In this document: positions 35,040-43,956 of the stretch, in pieces
How positions within the stretch are numbered: the first letter of the stretch is position 1
Layout: each line of letters opens with the position of its first letter
Source of the DNA: JABFXX01 sp964419605
GTDB lineage: Bacteria > Myxococcota_A > Polyangia > Haliangiales > Haliangiaceae
Direction: 5' to 3'
Length of the DNA stretch: 64,000 bases
Assembly: GCA_964419605.1 (NCBI GenBank)
Contig: CAYQQM010000020.1
Span: forward strand, 1 to 64,000
The notes under the pieces: model-generated
Seen by the model: the letters and a program-made list of their open reading frames with translations, nothing else
The model's database searches: none
What the model was told of the DNA's origin: nothing
Position numbers and translations under genes: made by a program

Positions 35040-36068
35040 TCATACCGCCCGCAGTCGGACGGGCTTCGGTTCGAGCCGCTCGGGCTCAGTCGTCCAGTCC
35101 GGGGACCTTAGGTATTGCCACAGCCCCGCGGCGAAGCCGAGACCATGTGAGACGTGGAGCACGGGGAATATTGCTCCGACCGTTGGCACCGCGGAGGCGC
35201 CGATCGAGCTGCCAACGCGAACCGCTTCTACGCCCGCTGCTAGCGCATACGCTGCAAGCGACGCGGCCGCGATGGGCCACAATGGTGGTACGGCGAGGAG
35301 AATCGCTTCGCTAGCTACCATCAGGAATGGCAGAGCAGGGCGAACGTTCGTAAACGCGCCCAGTTTCAGCAGGGTGCGCGCACGGCCGCGTCCGTAGCGA
35401 AAATACTGCTTGGCGAGGCTCCGAAGTGAGTCGCGCGGAAAGTAGTGCACAACGATGTCGCGCGACAAATAGATCTGACCTCCTGCCTCGAGGATGCGCT
35501 GGTTGAGTTCTGCGTCTTCATTGGTGATCGCTCGTGGATCCCAGAGTCCGATGGTCTCAAATACTTGTCGCCGGAAGGCGCCCAGAAACACCGTGTCGAC
35601 AAACCCCTCCGAATCGGCCGACCGGTATTTCGCGCCACCTACCCCTAGTGGGCTGCCCAGTGCGGCGCACAACGCGCGCTGGAACCGCGTGGTTGCCCTG
35701 GCTCGCTGTGCGCCGCCGACATTGTCGGCACCGGTTCGCTCCAGTACCTCGACGCATTTTCTCACGTAGTCGGGGGCGTATTCGCAATGCACGTCCATGC
35801 GGACGATGATGTCGCCCCGGGCCGCGCGGACTACTTGACCTAGGCCAGCTGCCTGTAGGCGATGCGGATTGTCGACCAGCTGGATGCGCGGATCGTCGGC
35901 GGACAGCAGGGCTAGGATGTCGCGCGTACGATCCGTAGAGCGGCCGTCCGCGACGAGAATCTCGATTCGTTCGCGAGGGTAATCCTGCGCCTGTACGCTG
36001 GCGATACATGCCTCGATGTAACGTTCCTCGTTGTAGGCGGGCATCGCGATCGTGACCATGGGGACCAT
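35040..36068 (-). CDS. Family 2 glycosyltransferase with C-terminal membrane segments
   Basis: This 342-aa GT-A enzyme begins TIAMPAYNEERYIEACIAS. LVADGRSTDRT and the metal-site region VRMDVHCEYAPDYV follow, then the acceptor motif TNEDAELNQRI and a QYFRYGRGRA motif of processive-type enzymes. Hydrophobic helices at about 240-320 should anchor it to the inner membrane. It resembles ExoA-like exopolysaccharide glucosyltransferases that extend lipid-linked repeat units. It is convergent with the helicase gene, with 11 bp between stops, and stands alone rather than in a polysaccharide cluster. Confidence 0.9.
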   Translation of the reverse strand: MVPMVTIAMPAYNEERYIEACIASVQAQDYPRERIEILVADGRSTDRTRDILALLSADDPRIQLVDNPHRLQAAGLGQVVRAARGDIIVRMDVHCEYAPDYVRKCVEVLERTGADNVGGAQRARATTRFQRALCAALGSPLGVGGAKYRSADSEGFVDTVFLGAFRRQVFETIGLWDPRAITNEDAELNQRILEAGGQIYLSRDIVVHYFPRDSLRSLAKQYFRYGRGRARTLLKLGAFTNVRPALPFLMVASEAILLAVPPLWPIAAASLAAYALAAGVEAVRVGSSIGASAVPTVGAIFPVLHVSHGLGFAAGLWQYLRSPDWTTEPERLEPKPVRLRAV

Positions 36069-36440
36069 GCTTCCATCGTAGCGCCATCTGACAGCTGGCG
36101 CAGACGTGCAGCGAGTACTTCGTTGTTTGGCTTCGTCTGGACCATGCGCGGCCCAACGGTGAAGTCACCTGCAGATTGGAATACTGCGCTGCGGATTCTG
36201 CACACGTGAGGCCCGGCGTGATGAGCTTGTAACCGGCTCAGGTGTCGGGTGGGCACGACGTGCGTTATGCGTGATCACAGTCACGTAAGGTCGAAGGCGT
36301 AAACGCGAAGACATCCGAACTGAGCGTTTGCTTCATTGCGCAAGAATTTGCGTTGTGGGGCGATGGCGTTCAAGTAACTACAACGTCTTACAAGCGGTCT
36401 CTTTGTTGCATCGCGCCCGCGCCATGGAGGTATGCAAACG
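36069..36440. other. Longest intergenic region (372 bp) between divergent genes
   Basis: This gap lies between the glycosyltransferase start and the serine protease start. I see no credible coding frame in it; the 99-codon minus-strand frame at 36281-36580 overlaps the protease. It contains one clear palindrome (36271-36286) and a Shine-Dalgarno GGAGG at 36426-36430. Confidence 0.7.
36271..36286. promoter_or_regulatory. CRP/FNR-like palindrome CGTGA-N6-TCACG
   Basis: CGTGATCACAGTCACG is an inverted repeat with the GTGA-N6-TCAC core of CRP-family sites. It lies about 155 bp upstream of the protease gene and 203 bp upstream of the glycosyltransferase gene. The match is to the core only and there is no independent evidence for the regulator. 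Confidence 0.45.
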
Positions 36441-37508
36441 ATGAGACGAAATATAGCGACATGGATCACATCCGTCGGGTTGATCGCGTGCAGTTCGGTG
36501 AGCTGTACCGTCGGAGACGAAGGTCTCGACGACGAGGACCCCGCGATTCCCGAGCGAGACCCGTTCATCATAGGCGGCACGGTAACCGATATTTCTGAAA
36601 TTCTTCCATTAGTTGATGCGAACGGCTTTTTTCGGTGTACGGGAACGTTGGTTGCTCCACACGTCTTGTTGACCGCCGGCCATTGCTTCGCTACGGGTGA
36701 CCGGGTTCAAACCCCCTTTGGCGATGTAGGCACCGCTCGGCGTCACCCGAGCTATTCGGAATCGAGTGTTCCTGTCAACGACGTCGGGGTCGTCATTTTG
36801 GACAGACCGATCCGCGGCGGCGGCATCGAACCCCTGCCGATTCGAGCCCCTGTTGTTGGCGCAGAGGCGCGCAAGGTAGGATTTGGCAAGCACGACGCGA
36901 ATGGGATGCTTTCCTGGGATGCCAAACAGCGCACCGTGGACGTGAGGTTCGCTTATGACAGCGGCGCTCCATGGGTGAACATCCCTAACGGCTTTTTGAA
37001 GATGGGAAAAGCCGCCTGCTTTGGCGACTCGGGTGGTCCGACGCTGCAATTGATTTCGAATGTTTGGTCCGTGGTGGGCATTACATCGTTTGTCAATAGC
37101 AATACCTGCTCAGGAAGTTCATGGGACTGGGTTGCCCAGCAATCAGCCGCTTGGATCAGATCACAGATCGAGGAAACAGCCGTCTGTAGTTCCAACTCCG
37201 ACTGTTCAACGTACGAGCCGTTATTCGGTGAGCGTCTTTCGTGTCACCAGAGCCGCTGTAAGGTCGCGCAAGTCACGTTTCATCCGGGCGCATGCACGGC
37301 GCATGCGTGTTGGCCCGATCATTGGCCGACCGCGCAAAAACGCTGCGAGGAATCGGGATTCACAAGAGCGGTTAGCCAGCAGAGTTGGCAAGTCGCAGGG
37401 GATAAGATCTGGGTCGGCGGCTGGGGACTGTTGAACGGATGGGTTGGCTGGCATCAGGCGCAGATCGGCGGCGGTAGGGCGATGCAGCGCGTCACCTGCG
37501 AGCGGTAG
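36441..37508 (+). CDS. Secreted trypsin-like serine protease (lipoprotein)
   Basis: I choose ATG 36441 (355 aa), since GGAGG sits ten bases upstream; the in-frame ATG at 36432 is only one base from it. The N-terminus is a lipoprotein signal (WITSVGLIACSS). The S1 catalytic triad is present: His in LTAGHCF, Asp in NDVGVVILD and Ser in CFGDSGGP. The start of the mature chain (IIGG in DPFIIGGTV) suggests zymogen-type activation. A C-terminal Cys-rich extension of about 110 residues (CSSNSDCSTYEP onward, with WVGGWGLLNGWVGWH) is likely a binding domain. It is probably an exported predation or nutrient-scavenging protease. Confidence 0.92.
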   Translation: MRRNIATWITSVGLIACSSVSCTVGDEGLDDEDPAIPERDPFIIGGTVTDISEILPLVDANGFFRCTGTLVAPHVLLTAGHCFATGDRVQTPFGDVGTARRHPSYSESSVPVNDVGVVILDRPIRGGGIEPLPIRAPVVGAEARKVGFGKHDANGMLSWDAKQRTVDVRFAYDSGAPWVNIPNGFLKMGKAACFGDSGGPTLQLISNVWSVVGITSFVNSNTCSGSSWDWVAQQSAAWIRSQIEETAVCSSNSDCSTYEPLFGERLSCHQSRCKVAQVTFHPGACTAHACWPDHWPTAQKRCEESGFTRAVSQQSWQVAGDKIWVGGWGLLNGWVGWHQAQIGGGRAMQRVTCER

Positions 37509-37593
37509 GATCCGCGATCCTAGGGATTCTTGTCGCGGGTCGGCGCCATATCGAGCAAGGTATGGGCGCCGCGGCATGCACCTGCGAACCTAG

Positions 37594-37620
37594 CCACCGC
37601 TCCGAGGCGAGGAGCGGTGG
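37594..37620. terminator. Strong hairpin between convergent genes
   Basis: CCACCGCTCC and GGAGCGGTGG form a perfect 10-bp stem around a 7-base loop. The hairpin sits between the stops of the protease (+) and the CotH gene (-). There is no T-run, so it may be a bidirectional barrier rather than a classic intrinsic terminator. Confidence 0.6.
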
Positions 37621-37643
37621 GCTCTAGTACGTCCTTGGCTCGA

Positions 37644-39230
37644 TCAGCGGTCGGGGAACGTAGTGCTGAGGTGTTGCCACCGCGTACGAATCCACTGCCG
37701 GAGGTACGCGAGTTCGGCGTCGAGATCGGTGAGGTCGGTCCGGTGCACCCACCGCGGAAATGTTCGGTACGCGCTGGACCAGCGCCTCCAGTCGCGGCGC
37801 GCAGCGGGCTCGATCTCTGCCCACATCGCGTCGACATGCGACGACATCGCCGCCTCGGATAAGGTCCCGCCGAGTAGTGCTGCGTAGCGAGCGCGCAGGG
37901 TTTCGCGCGTCGTGGGATCTTCGAGTAATAGGGAAAAGATTCGGTTGAATTCCTTGTACGACTCGACGCCGGTAGCCGCGACGCGTTGGGTCAGCCAATC
38001 TTGGCCAAAGCTGTGGTTGAAATCCCAGGGGACGTAGCGCCATCCGCCGGCTTGAGCGGGGTCGTGGTACAGGTACGCGTTCTTGCCGGCGGAGTCGCCG
38101 CCTTCGATCAGCGTGACGAGGATCCACCAGTCGATGAAGTCGGACACGTGCAAGTGGGTTTCTGCATCGGCGCGAAACTGCGAGGCTGATGCCGCAATGA
38201 TCCACTGCACCAGCGCGTCGAGATCGGAAAACGCTCCGGGCTGGCCCTCCGCAGGTAGACCGTCTTTCTTTTCGTAGCCTTGGTGAAGGGTCGATTTGGG
38301 CCGGCCGTTGTAGGCGACCGCGGTAAAATTGGCGTCGTGATGGATCGATTTGTACACGTTGCCGGCAACGGATAGTCCGTAGCTTGCGGCAAGGTCTTCA
38401 TCGACGTGGTCGCTGACCAGATAGAGTCCCACATATTTTCCGTCGACGAACACTACGGCGGAGAACACCTGAACCGCCAGATGGTCGGGATTCATCTCGT
38501 TCCATGTCGTAAAAGCGAGTCGCTGTCGCAAGTACGAGTTGTCATCGAAGGTTGTGGTTAATACCACTTTCTTGCGCCGGTCGAAGCCAAACTCGGGCTC
38601 GTGGAAGCGATCGTTGTTGGGAAAATCCAGCGTGTAGCTGTTCTTGGGGTACGCAAGCGACGATGCGCCGCGCTTCTTGCCCTCTGCGATATACAATCGC
38701 CCGCGATAGACAATCGTCGTCGGGCCGTATTGATTCGCATCGGCCGGTCCTGGCGCGAGAAAAAACACCGGCAGGCCAAATTCCTCGCGGTAGCGTACCG
38801 GGTCGACAACCGGCACGTTGTCGGGATGGTCAAATGCATCGGCAACGCCGACGACAAACTTCGCTTGTTCGAGGCCGGCAGGACCGGTCATCGTCAGTTG
38901 GAGATCGTAAACGGCCGCTTGGTGAAGTCCCGGGGTCCAGTTGATGGAGCCGGTCAAAGGATCGAATTGTAGGCCCGCCGGCAGCGGCTCTGTCCCGACA
39001 CCTCCGGGGAGCAGGGACTGCAACGCGGTATCGATGGGTAGCGCGGCGCCGCTGGCACAAACGACCGAAGCGGAGAGCGGGGCGAGCTCCTCAATCCAGA
39101 ACTCGGCCGCGACGATCGGCGCGCAGGGGGACGGTGGCTCCGTTGGAGGTTCGCATCCAACGCCTGCGAGAGCGCACGCAACCAGGGCTCGAAGCGGGAT
39201 GGACACCGGAACGTTGCGCACTACGCCCAC
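37644..39230 (-). CDS. CotH kinase family lipoprotein
   Basis: This 528-aa protein has a lipoprotein signal (ALVACALAGVGCEPP). Residues about 45-130 form an Ig-like putative domain (LPAGLQFDPLTGSINWTPG). The CotH domain follows: KNSYTLDF, FHEPEFGFDRRKKVVL, VFVDGKYVGLYLVSDHVDED and KNAYLYHDP, ending in YVPWDFNHSFG. CotH proteins are atypical protein kinases of bacterial spore coats and also occur as secreted proteins in Myxococcota. Here it is probably on the outer surface. The substrate is unknown. Confidence 0.9.
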   Translation of the reverse strand: MGVVRNVPVSIPLRALVACALAGVGCEPPTEPPSPCAPIVAAEFWIEELAPLSASVVCASGAALPIDTALQSLLPGGVGTEPLPAGLQFDPLTGSINWTPGLHQAAVYDLQLTMTGPAGLEQAKFVVGVADAFDHPDNVPVVDPVRYREEFGLPVFFLAPGPADANQYGPTTIVYRGRLYIAEGKKRGASSLAYPKNSYTLDFPNNDRFHEPEFGFDRRKKVVLTTTFDDNSYLRQRLAFTTWNEMNPDHLAVQVFSAVVFVDGKYVGLYLVSDHVDEDLAASYGLSVAGNVYKSIHHDANFTAVAYNGRPKSTLHQGYEKKDGLPAEGQPGAFSDLDALVQWIIAASASQFRADAETHLHVSDFIDWWILVTLIEGGDSAGKNAYLYHDPAQAGGWRYVPWDFNHSFGQDWLTQRVAATGVESYKEFNRIFSLLLEDPTTRETLRARYAALLGGTLSEAAMSSHVDAMWAEIEPAARRDWRRWSSAYRTFPRWVHRTDLTDLDAELAYLRQWIRTRWQHLSTTFPDR

Positions 39231-39322
39231 CCACTATCGCATTCCCCATGGCCAGAACCACCAACATTGTGAACCGCGGCGGGAAGTTGGGTTCGACGGC
39301 CGCTGGTCTGTGGGGAAAACTA

Positions 39323-39336
39323 TATTAATATTAATA
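39323..39336. other. AT-only 14-bp palindrome in the CotH promoter region
   Basis: TATTAATATTAATA is a perfect palindrome in an otherwise GC-rich region. A second palindrome, GAGTTTAACTC (39347-39357), overlaps the ychF stop. Both lie upstream of the CotH gene, where its promoter must be, and could serve as the AT-rich promoter core or a binding site. Confidence 0.4.
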
Positions 39337-39355
39337 GCTTACTGGCGAGTTTAAC

Positions 39356-40450
39356 TCACACGTTAAACAGGAACAACATCACATCGCCGTCGGCGACCAG
39401 GTAGTCTTTGCCCTCAACCCGGAGTTTTCCCGCAGCCTTGATCCCTGCCTCGCTGCCGTACTTGTCGAGATCCTCGACCGAGTACACTTGGGCGCGGATA
39501 AAGCCCTTTTCGAAGTCGGTGTGGATCACGCCTGCAGCCTCCGGAGCGGCGGCGCCGGCGCGGATCGTCCATGCCCGAATCTCTTTTTCGCCGGCGGTGA
39601 AATACGACTGGAGGCCCAAGAGGCGATAGCACTCACGAGCTAATGTCGCGAGGGCCGGTTCGGCGAGTCCGTACGAAGCCAAGAGTTCGGCCCGATCCGA
39701 TTCTCCCAGCTCGGCCAACTCCGCCTCGACCTTGCCGCACAATACGACCACGCCGGCACCCTCGGATGCCGCACGAGCTCGCACAGAATCGCTCCAGGCG
39801 TTGCCTTTGGGCAAGTCGGATTCGCCGACGTTGCAGCAGTACAGCACAGGCTTACCGGTCAGAAGCCCATAGGTTGCGACGATGGCGCGTTCGTTATCGT
39901 CGAGCTTGAGCGAACGCAGCGGTTTGCTATCGGACAGATGTGCGAACACCTTTTCGGCCACCGCAAGCTCTGCTTTTCCTTCTTTTGTGCCGGATTTTGC
40001 CGCCGTCTGCGCCTTTTTGAGCCGCTTGTCGGCAGTGTCGAGGTCCGCGAGCACGAGCTCGAGGTCGATCACATCGATGTCGCGCATCGGATCGACCGAG
40101 CCAGACACGTGAACCACATTGGGTTCTTCGAAACAGCGCACCATCATGAGAATCGCGCTGGTCTCGCGGATATTAGCGAGAAACTTGTTGCCCAGGCCTT
40201 CTCCCTTTGACGCGCCTTTCACCAGTCCGGCGATATCGACGATCTCGACGATCGCCGGAATGATCTTCTGCGTCGGGATATGTTTTGCAATCCGGGCTAG
40301 ACGGGGATCCGGAACTGGCACGATGCCGACGTTCGGATCGATGGTGCAAAACGGATAATTTGCGGCTTGCGCTTTTCCGGCGGTAAGCGCGTTAAAAACC
40401 GTGCTTTTGCCCACGTTGGGCAGGCCTACAATTCCGACGGACAGCGTCAT
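39356..40450 (-). CDS. ychF: Ribosome-binding GTPase/ATPase YchF
   Basis: This 364-aa protein is the standard YchF/OLA1 length. The Obg-type motifs are clear: G1 GLPNVGKST, G2 region AANYPFCTIDPNVG and G3 DIAGLVKGASKGEGLGN, with YCCNVGESDLPKG at the G4 position (altered from NKxD, which explains ATP preference in the family). A coiled-coil domain (about 130-200) and C-terminal TGS domain (FEKGFIRAQVYSVEDL) complete it. It binds ribosomes and takes part in translation and stress adaptation. It appears monocistronic. Confidence 0.97.
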   Translation of the reverse strand: MTLSVGIVGLPNVGKSTVFNALTAGKAQAANYPFCTIDPNVGIVPVPDPRLARIAKHIPTQKIIPAIVEIVDIAGLVKGASKGEGLGNKFLANIRETSAILMMVRCFEEPNVVHVSGSVDPMRDIDVIDLELVLADLDTADKRLKKAQTAAKSGTKEGKAELAVAEKVFAHLSDSKPLRSLKLDDNERAIVATYGLLTGKPVLYCCNVGESDLPKGNAWSDSVRARAASEGAGVVVLCGKVEAELAELGESDRAELLASYGLAEPALATLARECYRLLGLQSYFTAGEKEIRAWTIRAGAAAPEAAGVIHTDFEKGFIRAQVYSVEDLDKYGSEAGIKAAGKLRVEGKDYLVADGDVMLFLFNV

Positions 40451-40509
40451 GTGGTGCCATGCCTACCGCGCGGCGGGGCGCCGTGGCAAGTAGCGAGGCG
40501 ATTCGCGAG

Positions 40510-40953
40510 TTACAACTCCCGATCAAAACGCACGACGCTGAACCCGCCCAGGACGCGAAAGTCGCGTTCGTTGTTGGTGATGATGTGTCGAACACCTGCG
40601 CGCTGAAGCGAAGCTGCGAACAGGGTATCGAGTAGGCGCTTGCGTCCGAGGCCGTGCTCTTTGATCCAAACGAGGAAGGCTGTCACCGCGGTTCCGTCTG
40701 GGAAGACGCGCACGACTTCTTGGGCATGCCACCAATGCTCGGCGCGCGCCGTCGCTTCGATCATGGTCAGCGGTTCCGGCATGCGTCTCGGGTCTGTGAC
40801 GACGTGAATAAATTCTGCGAGCGTTTGAGGCACAACGGCGAACTCCGTTCCGCTGGCCAGCAGCGACGTGAGGAGCGTATCCGCAGCGCGATGGAACGGG
40901 TGTTCGCGAATCTCGATCGCCACCAAGAAGTCGGTATCGATTCCGTACATCAC
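40510..40953 (-). CDS. PIN-domain toxin (VapC-like)
   Basis: This 147-aa PIN protein begins MMYGIDTDFLVAIEI with the first conserved Asp. A Glu in TLAEFIHV and an Asp in RKRLLDTLFAASLQRAG follow, then ITNNERDF near the C-terminus. This matches the four-acidic-residue site of PIN ribonucleases. Its start overlaps the stop of the antitoxin gene (ATGA), the usual toxin-antitoxin arrangement. VapC toxins cleave tRNA or rRNA when freed from antitoxin. Confidence 0.85.
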   Translation of the reverse strand: MMYGIDTDFLVAIEIREHPFHRAADTLLTSLLASGTEFAVVPQTLAEFIHVVTDPRRMPEPLTMIEATARAEHWWHAQEVVRVFPDGTAVTAFLVWIKEHGLGRKRLLDTLFAASLQRAGVRHIITNNERDFRVLGGFSVVRFDREL

Positions 40954-41186
40954 GGAATAGATCGCATTTCATCTAGCAGGTCATCGTCGTAAGTGACAGG
41001 CACCATTGGGCCACCCACAGAAGCTGGGCGCCGGTGACGGAGCGACGTTTTGCGCTGCATGTGCTGTTCTCGGTACTCTTCCATCGCCTCCCGAATAAGC
41101 TCAGCTGTCTTACGCTGTGTTCGTTGGGCAAAGGCCTGAAAATCCTCGTAAACTTGCTCAGATACATTAAGAGTAATGGCCTTCAT
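40950..41186 (-). CDS. Ribbon-helix-helix antitoxin partner of the PIN toxin
   Basis: This 78-aa protein has an N-terminal ribbon-helix-helix fold (MKAITLNVSEQVYEDFQAFA, then KTAELIREAMEEYRE) that binds DNA. The C-terminal tail (MVPVTYDDDLLDEMRSIP) is acidic and would wrap the toxin. It should repress its own promoter together with the toxin. It has no visible Shine-Dalgarno sequence. Confidence 0.82.
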   Translation of the reverse strand: MKAITLNVSEQVYEDFQAFAQRTQRKTAELIREAMEEYREQHMQRKTSLRHRRPASVGGPMVPVTYDDDLLDEMRSIP

Positions 41187-41192
41187 ATGGGC

Positions 41193-41221
41193 ATTGTGAT
41201 GTATCCTGGAAATCTAGTCAA
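41193..41221 (-). promoter_or_regulatory. Candidate promoter of the toxin-antitoxin operon
   Basis: On the minus strand TTGACT (41216-41221) and CACAAT (41193-41198) are 17 bp apart, near a sigma-70 layout. The -10 match is poor. A start site about seven bases downstream would fall at the antitoxin ATG, implying a leaderless message. Confidence 0.3.
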
Positions 41222-41322
41222 GTGTTCAGTAGATGCCAGGACGTCGTCTGTATTCCCCAATCAGTCCTGCCGGGGCGGCGCTGTGCCAAGATGCGACGAT
41301 GCTCGTCGTTGGCGGAGTTCGG

Positions 41323-42726
41323 ATGACGGGTGCTGTTCGGCTCCTGGCCGCTGTGGTCGCGGTGAGCGCGTGCGGCGACAACCTCGAGCCCACGATGGAC
41401 GAGGTCGTTGCGCAGCTGCGCATGTTGCCGCATGTTCGCGACGTCGCCGAGCAAGCGACGACCGTCCCCGGCGTGCACTACGTAGTGCTTCAGTTCGAGC
41501 AGCCGGTGGATCATTCCGATCCGGTCAGTCCGACGTTCCTGCAACAGGTGTCGCTGCTGCATCGCACAATGGCGGCGCCGTTGGTCGTGTACACCACGGG
41601 GTATTGGGACTACGCGCGCGACCGCCCGGTCGAGTTAACGCAACTGCTCGATGCGAACCAAGTCTCGATCGAGCATCGCTACTTCGGTGAGTCGCGGCCC
41701 CAGGTGCCGGACTGGAGCACGCTCACGATCGAGCAAATGGCCAACGATCAACACGTCGTCATATCAGAGCTGCGCAGCCTGTATCCAGGCAAAGCGGTTT
41801 CGACCGGAGGATCCAAAGGCGGGATGACGGCGGTGTTTCATCGTCGGTTTTTTCCTGACGACGTCGATGGGACGGTTCCGTATGTTGCGCCGATTTCGTT
41901 CGGTGCACCCGATTCGCGTTACGCCGGCGTTCTCGATGCCGTGGGGACTGCGGAATGCCGTCAAGCGCTTCGCAATGTCGCGACGGAAATGCTCCGCAAT
42001 CGCCGCTTCGCGCTCGAACAGCGCACGCGTTTGCAGGCGCTGCAAAGCGGCATTACCTACACTCGAATTGCGCTTGAGCCGGCGGTCGAGGTCGCAATCA
42101 CCGGGCTGGAGTGGGCGTTCTGGCAATACTTCGGCATCGATGCCTGCGGATACGTCCCCGGTGTCGACGCAACAGACGATCAGTTATTCGACTTTTTGAT
42201 CGCGGTGTCGCCGCCTTCGGACAGCGGTGACGCGCGGTTGCGGTTGTTTGAGGCCTACTACTACCAAGCGGAGTTCCAGCTGGGATATCCCACCGGGGGA
42301 GCTGCGTATTTCCGGCAGAACCTGAAGTATTCCGATTCCGACTATGCCGCAGCTTTGCCCACGAATCCGCCCAGTTACGACGGCGGCATCGCGATGCGCG
42401 ACGTAGACGAGTTTTTGCGTCAGCAGGGCGAGCGGTTTGTGTTCGTTTATGGCGAGTGGGATCCGTGGACTGCTGGAGCATTTGAACTTGGAGAGGCGGC
42501 AGATTCGCTACGGTTAGTGCAGCGCCAGGGAACACATGCCGCGGCGCTCAAATGGCTGTCTGGGCCGGACATGGATGCCGCGTTTGCCAAGCTGTCGGCG
42601 TGGGCCGGGGTGACGCCGAAACTACCGCTGCTGCGAGCGTTTGTAGCGATCGATGAGGTCGATGAGCCGGTACGGATACCCCCCGCGTGGGGACGCGCGT
42701 TGCGGGCCCGGCGGCCCGCGAGGTAG
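41323..42726 (+). CDS. Secreted S28/PS-10-type serine peptidase (lipoprotein)
   Basis: I choose ATG 41323 (467 aa), giving a lipoprotein signal MTGAVRLLAAVVAVSACGD. The alpha/beta-hydrolase fold has IEHRYFGESRP, nucleophile elbow GGSKGG and catalytic Asp and His in VYGEWDPWTAG and QGTHAAAL. This pattern matches the Streptomyces PS-10 prolyl tripeptidyl aminopeptidase group. It would remove tripeptides or Pro-containing peptides from oligopeptides outside the cell. A long helical insert (about 200-330) forms the lid. It precedes the SDR gene by 11 bp. Confidence 0.9.
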   Translation: MTGAVRLLAAVVAVSACGDNLEPTMDEVVAQLRMLPHVRDVAEQATTVPGVHYVVLQFEQPVDHSDPVSPTFLQQVSLLHRTMAAPLVVYTTGYWDYARDRPVELTQLLDANQVSIEHRYFGESRPQVPDWSTLTIEQMANDQHVVISELRSLYPGKAVSTGGSKGGMTAVFHRRFFPDDVDGTVPYVAPISFGAPDSRYAGVLDAVGTAECRQALRNVATEMLRNRRFALEQRTRLQALQSGITYTRIALEPAVEVAITGLEWAFWQYFGIDACGYVPGVDATDDQLFDFLIAVSPPSDSGDARLRLFEAYYYQAEFQLGYPTGGAAYFRQNLKYSDSDYAAALPTNPPSYDGGIAMRDVDEFLRQQGERFVFVYGEWDPWTAGAFELGEAADSLRLVQRQGTHAAALKWLSGPDMDAAFAKLSAWAGVTPKLPLLRAFVAIDEVDEPVRIPPAWGRALRARRPAR

Positions 42727-42737
42727 GCTGTGTATCG

Positions 42738-43556
42738 ATGCCGCGCGTTGCACTGGTAACGGGGTCGACCGATGGAATTGGCCGCCAGACTGCTTACGAG
42801 CTTGCGGCGCGCGGGTTTCGCGTGATTTTGCATGGACGCAACAAACCCAAAGTCGATCGAGCCCTTGCTGAGCTGCGCAGCGGGCTTCCCAACGCCGAAT
42901 TCGATGGGGTCGCCTTTGATCTCGGCGTTTTGGCGAGCGTGCGCCGCGGCGCAGAGTCGGTGCTGCAGATCGCGCCTGAGCTTCATGTGCTGGTCAATAA
43001 CGCGGGAATCTTTGCCAACGAACGCGTCGTTACTGGCGACGGGATCGAAGCAACCATCGCCGTCAATTTCATCGGGCCGTTTTTGCTTACCCAATTGGTA
43101 ACCCCACGGCTGATCGAAAGCGCGACCGAAGCCCCGTCGCGGGTGGTCAATGTGTCGTCGATTGCTCACACTCGCGGTCGGATCGAGATGGGGAACTTTC
43201 CCCTCGAGCGCGACTGGACTGGCTACCGCGCGTACGCCCAATCCAAGTTGGCCAACGTGATGCACGCGATCGGCATTGCGGCGCGAAATGACCCAGCAAA
43301 ACTTGTGGCGTATTCGCTGCATCCGGGGGTCATTGAGACCAAGCTACTGCGGCTTGGCTTCGGGCCGGTTCGGGCCGATTCGGTCGAGGCGGGGGCTCAG
43401 ACTTCGGTGAGGCTCGCGAGTTCAGACGCTGTGCCTGCACCCTCGGGAGCCTACATCTCAGAGGGTGTCGTTACGGCTCCCGCGCCGGCGGCCACCGATT
43501 CCATGATGCAAGACTGGTTGTGGAACGCGGCCCTGGCACGTACACAATCTCGGTAG
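42738..43556 (+). CDS. Short-chain dehydrogenase/reductase
   Basis: I choose ATG 42738 (272 aa), right before the Rossmann strand RVALVTGSTDGIGRQTA. NNAG, the catalytic Ser in VNVSSIAH and YRAYAQSK (YxxxK) are present. ILHGRNKPKVDRA favours NADP(H) because of the Arg. The layout is like retinol dehydrogenase/WW-domain oxidoreductase SDRs that reduce lipophilic carbonyls. It follows the peptidase gene by 11 bp and may be cotranscribed with it, without an obvious functional link. Confidence 0.9.
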   Translation: MPRVALVTGSTDGIGRQTAYELAARGFRVILHGRNKPKVDRALAELRSGLPNAEFDGVAFDLGVLASVRRGAESVLQIAPELHVLVNNAGIFANERVVTGDGIEATIAVNFIGPFLLTQLVTPRLIESATEAPSRVVNVSSIAHTRGRIEMGNFPLERDWTGYRAYAQSKLANVMHAIGIAARNDPAKLVAYSLHPGVIETKLLRLGFGPVRADSVEAGAQTSVRLASSDAVPAPSGAYISEGVVTAPAPAATDSMMQDWLWNAALARTQSR

Positions 43557-43602
43557 TTCGTGCGCTGCCCCTGAATAGGGCATCCGGTGATACCCTTGCA
43601 AA

Positions 43603-43956
43603 ATGAAGACGATCCTCGTTGTCGAGGATGACCCGGTGAATCAAATGATCCTCAGCGACTTTTTGTCGGCAAACGACTACACGATCGTGGTGGCGTCGTC
43701 TGGGCCGGAAGGGTTATCTGGATTCGACCGCGACAAGCCGCACTTGTGCTTGGTGGACGTTCAGCTGCCTCACAAGAACGGATTGGACTTGGTGCGCGAG
43801 ATGAAGCAACGCATCGCCGCAACGCCGGTGTTGCTGATGAGCGCGGAGCCGGAGCAGCCCTCCGAACTGCGGACTCTTGCCGACGGTTACCTGGCGAAGC
43901 CATTCGATCTCCAGGTCTTGCTCGAGCACATTCGTCGGCTCATTGGCCGGTCGTAA
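43603..43956 (+). CDS. Single-domain response regulator (CheY-like)
   Basis: This 117-aa receiver has EDD (residues 8-10), phospho-acceptor Asp in LVDVQLPHKNG, Ser in LLMSAEP and Lys in YLAKPFD. No output domain is attached. Its stop overlaps the start of the histidine kinase gene by one base (TAATG), so the two are translated together and should be partners. Such single-domain regulators act on other proteins or in phosphorelays. Confidence 0.93.
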   Translation: MKTILVVEDDPVNQMILSDFLSANDYTIVVASSGPEGLSGFDRDKPHLCLVDVQLPHKNGLDLVREMKQRIAATPVLLMSAEPEQPSELRTLADGYLAKPFDLQVLLEHIRRLIGRS

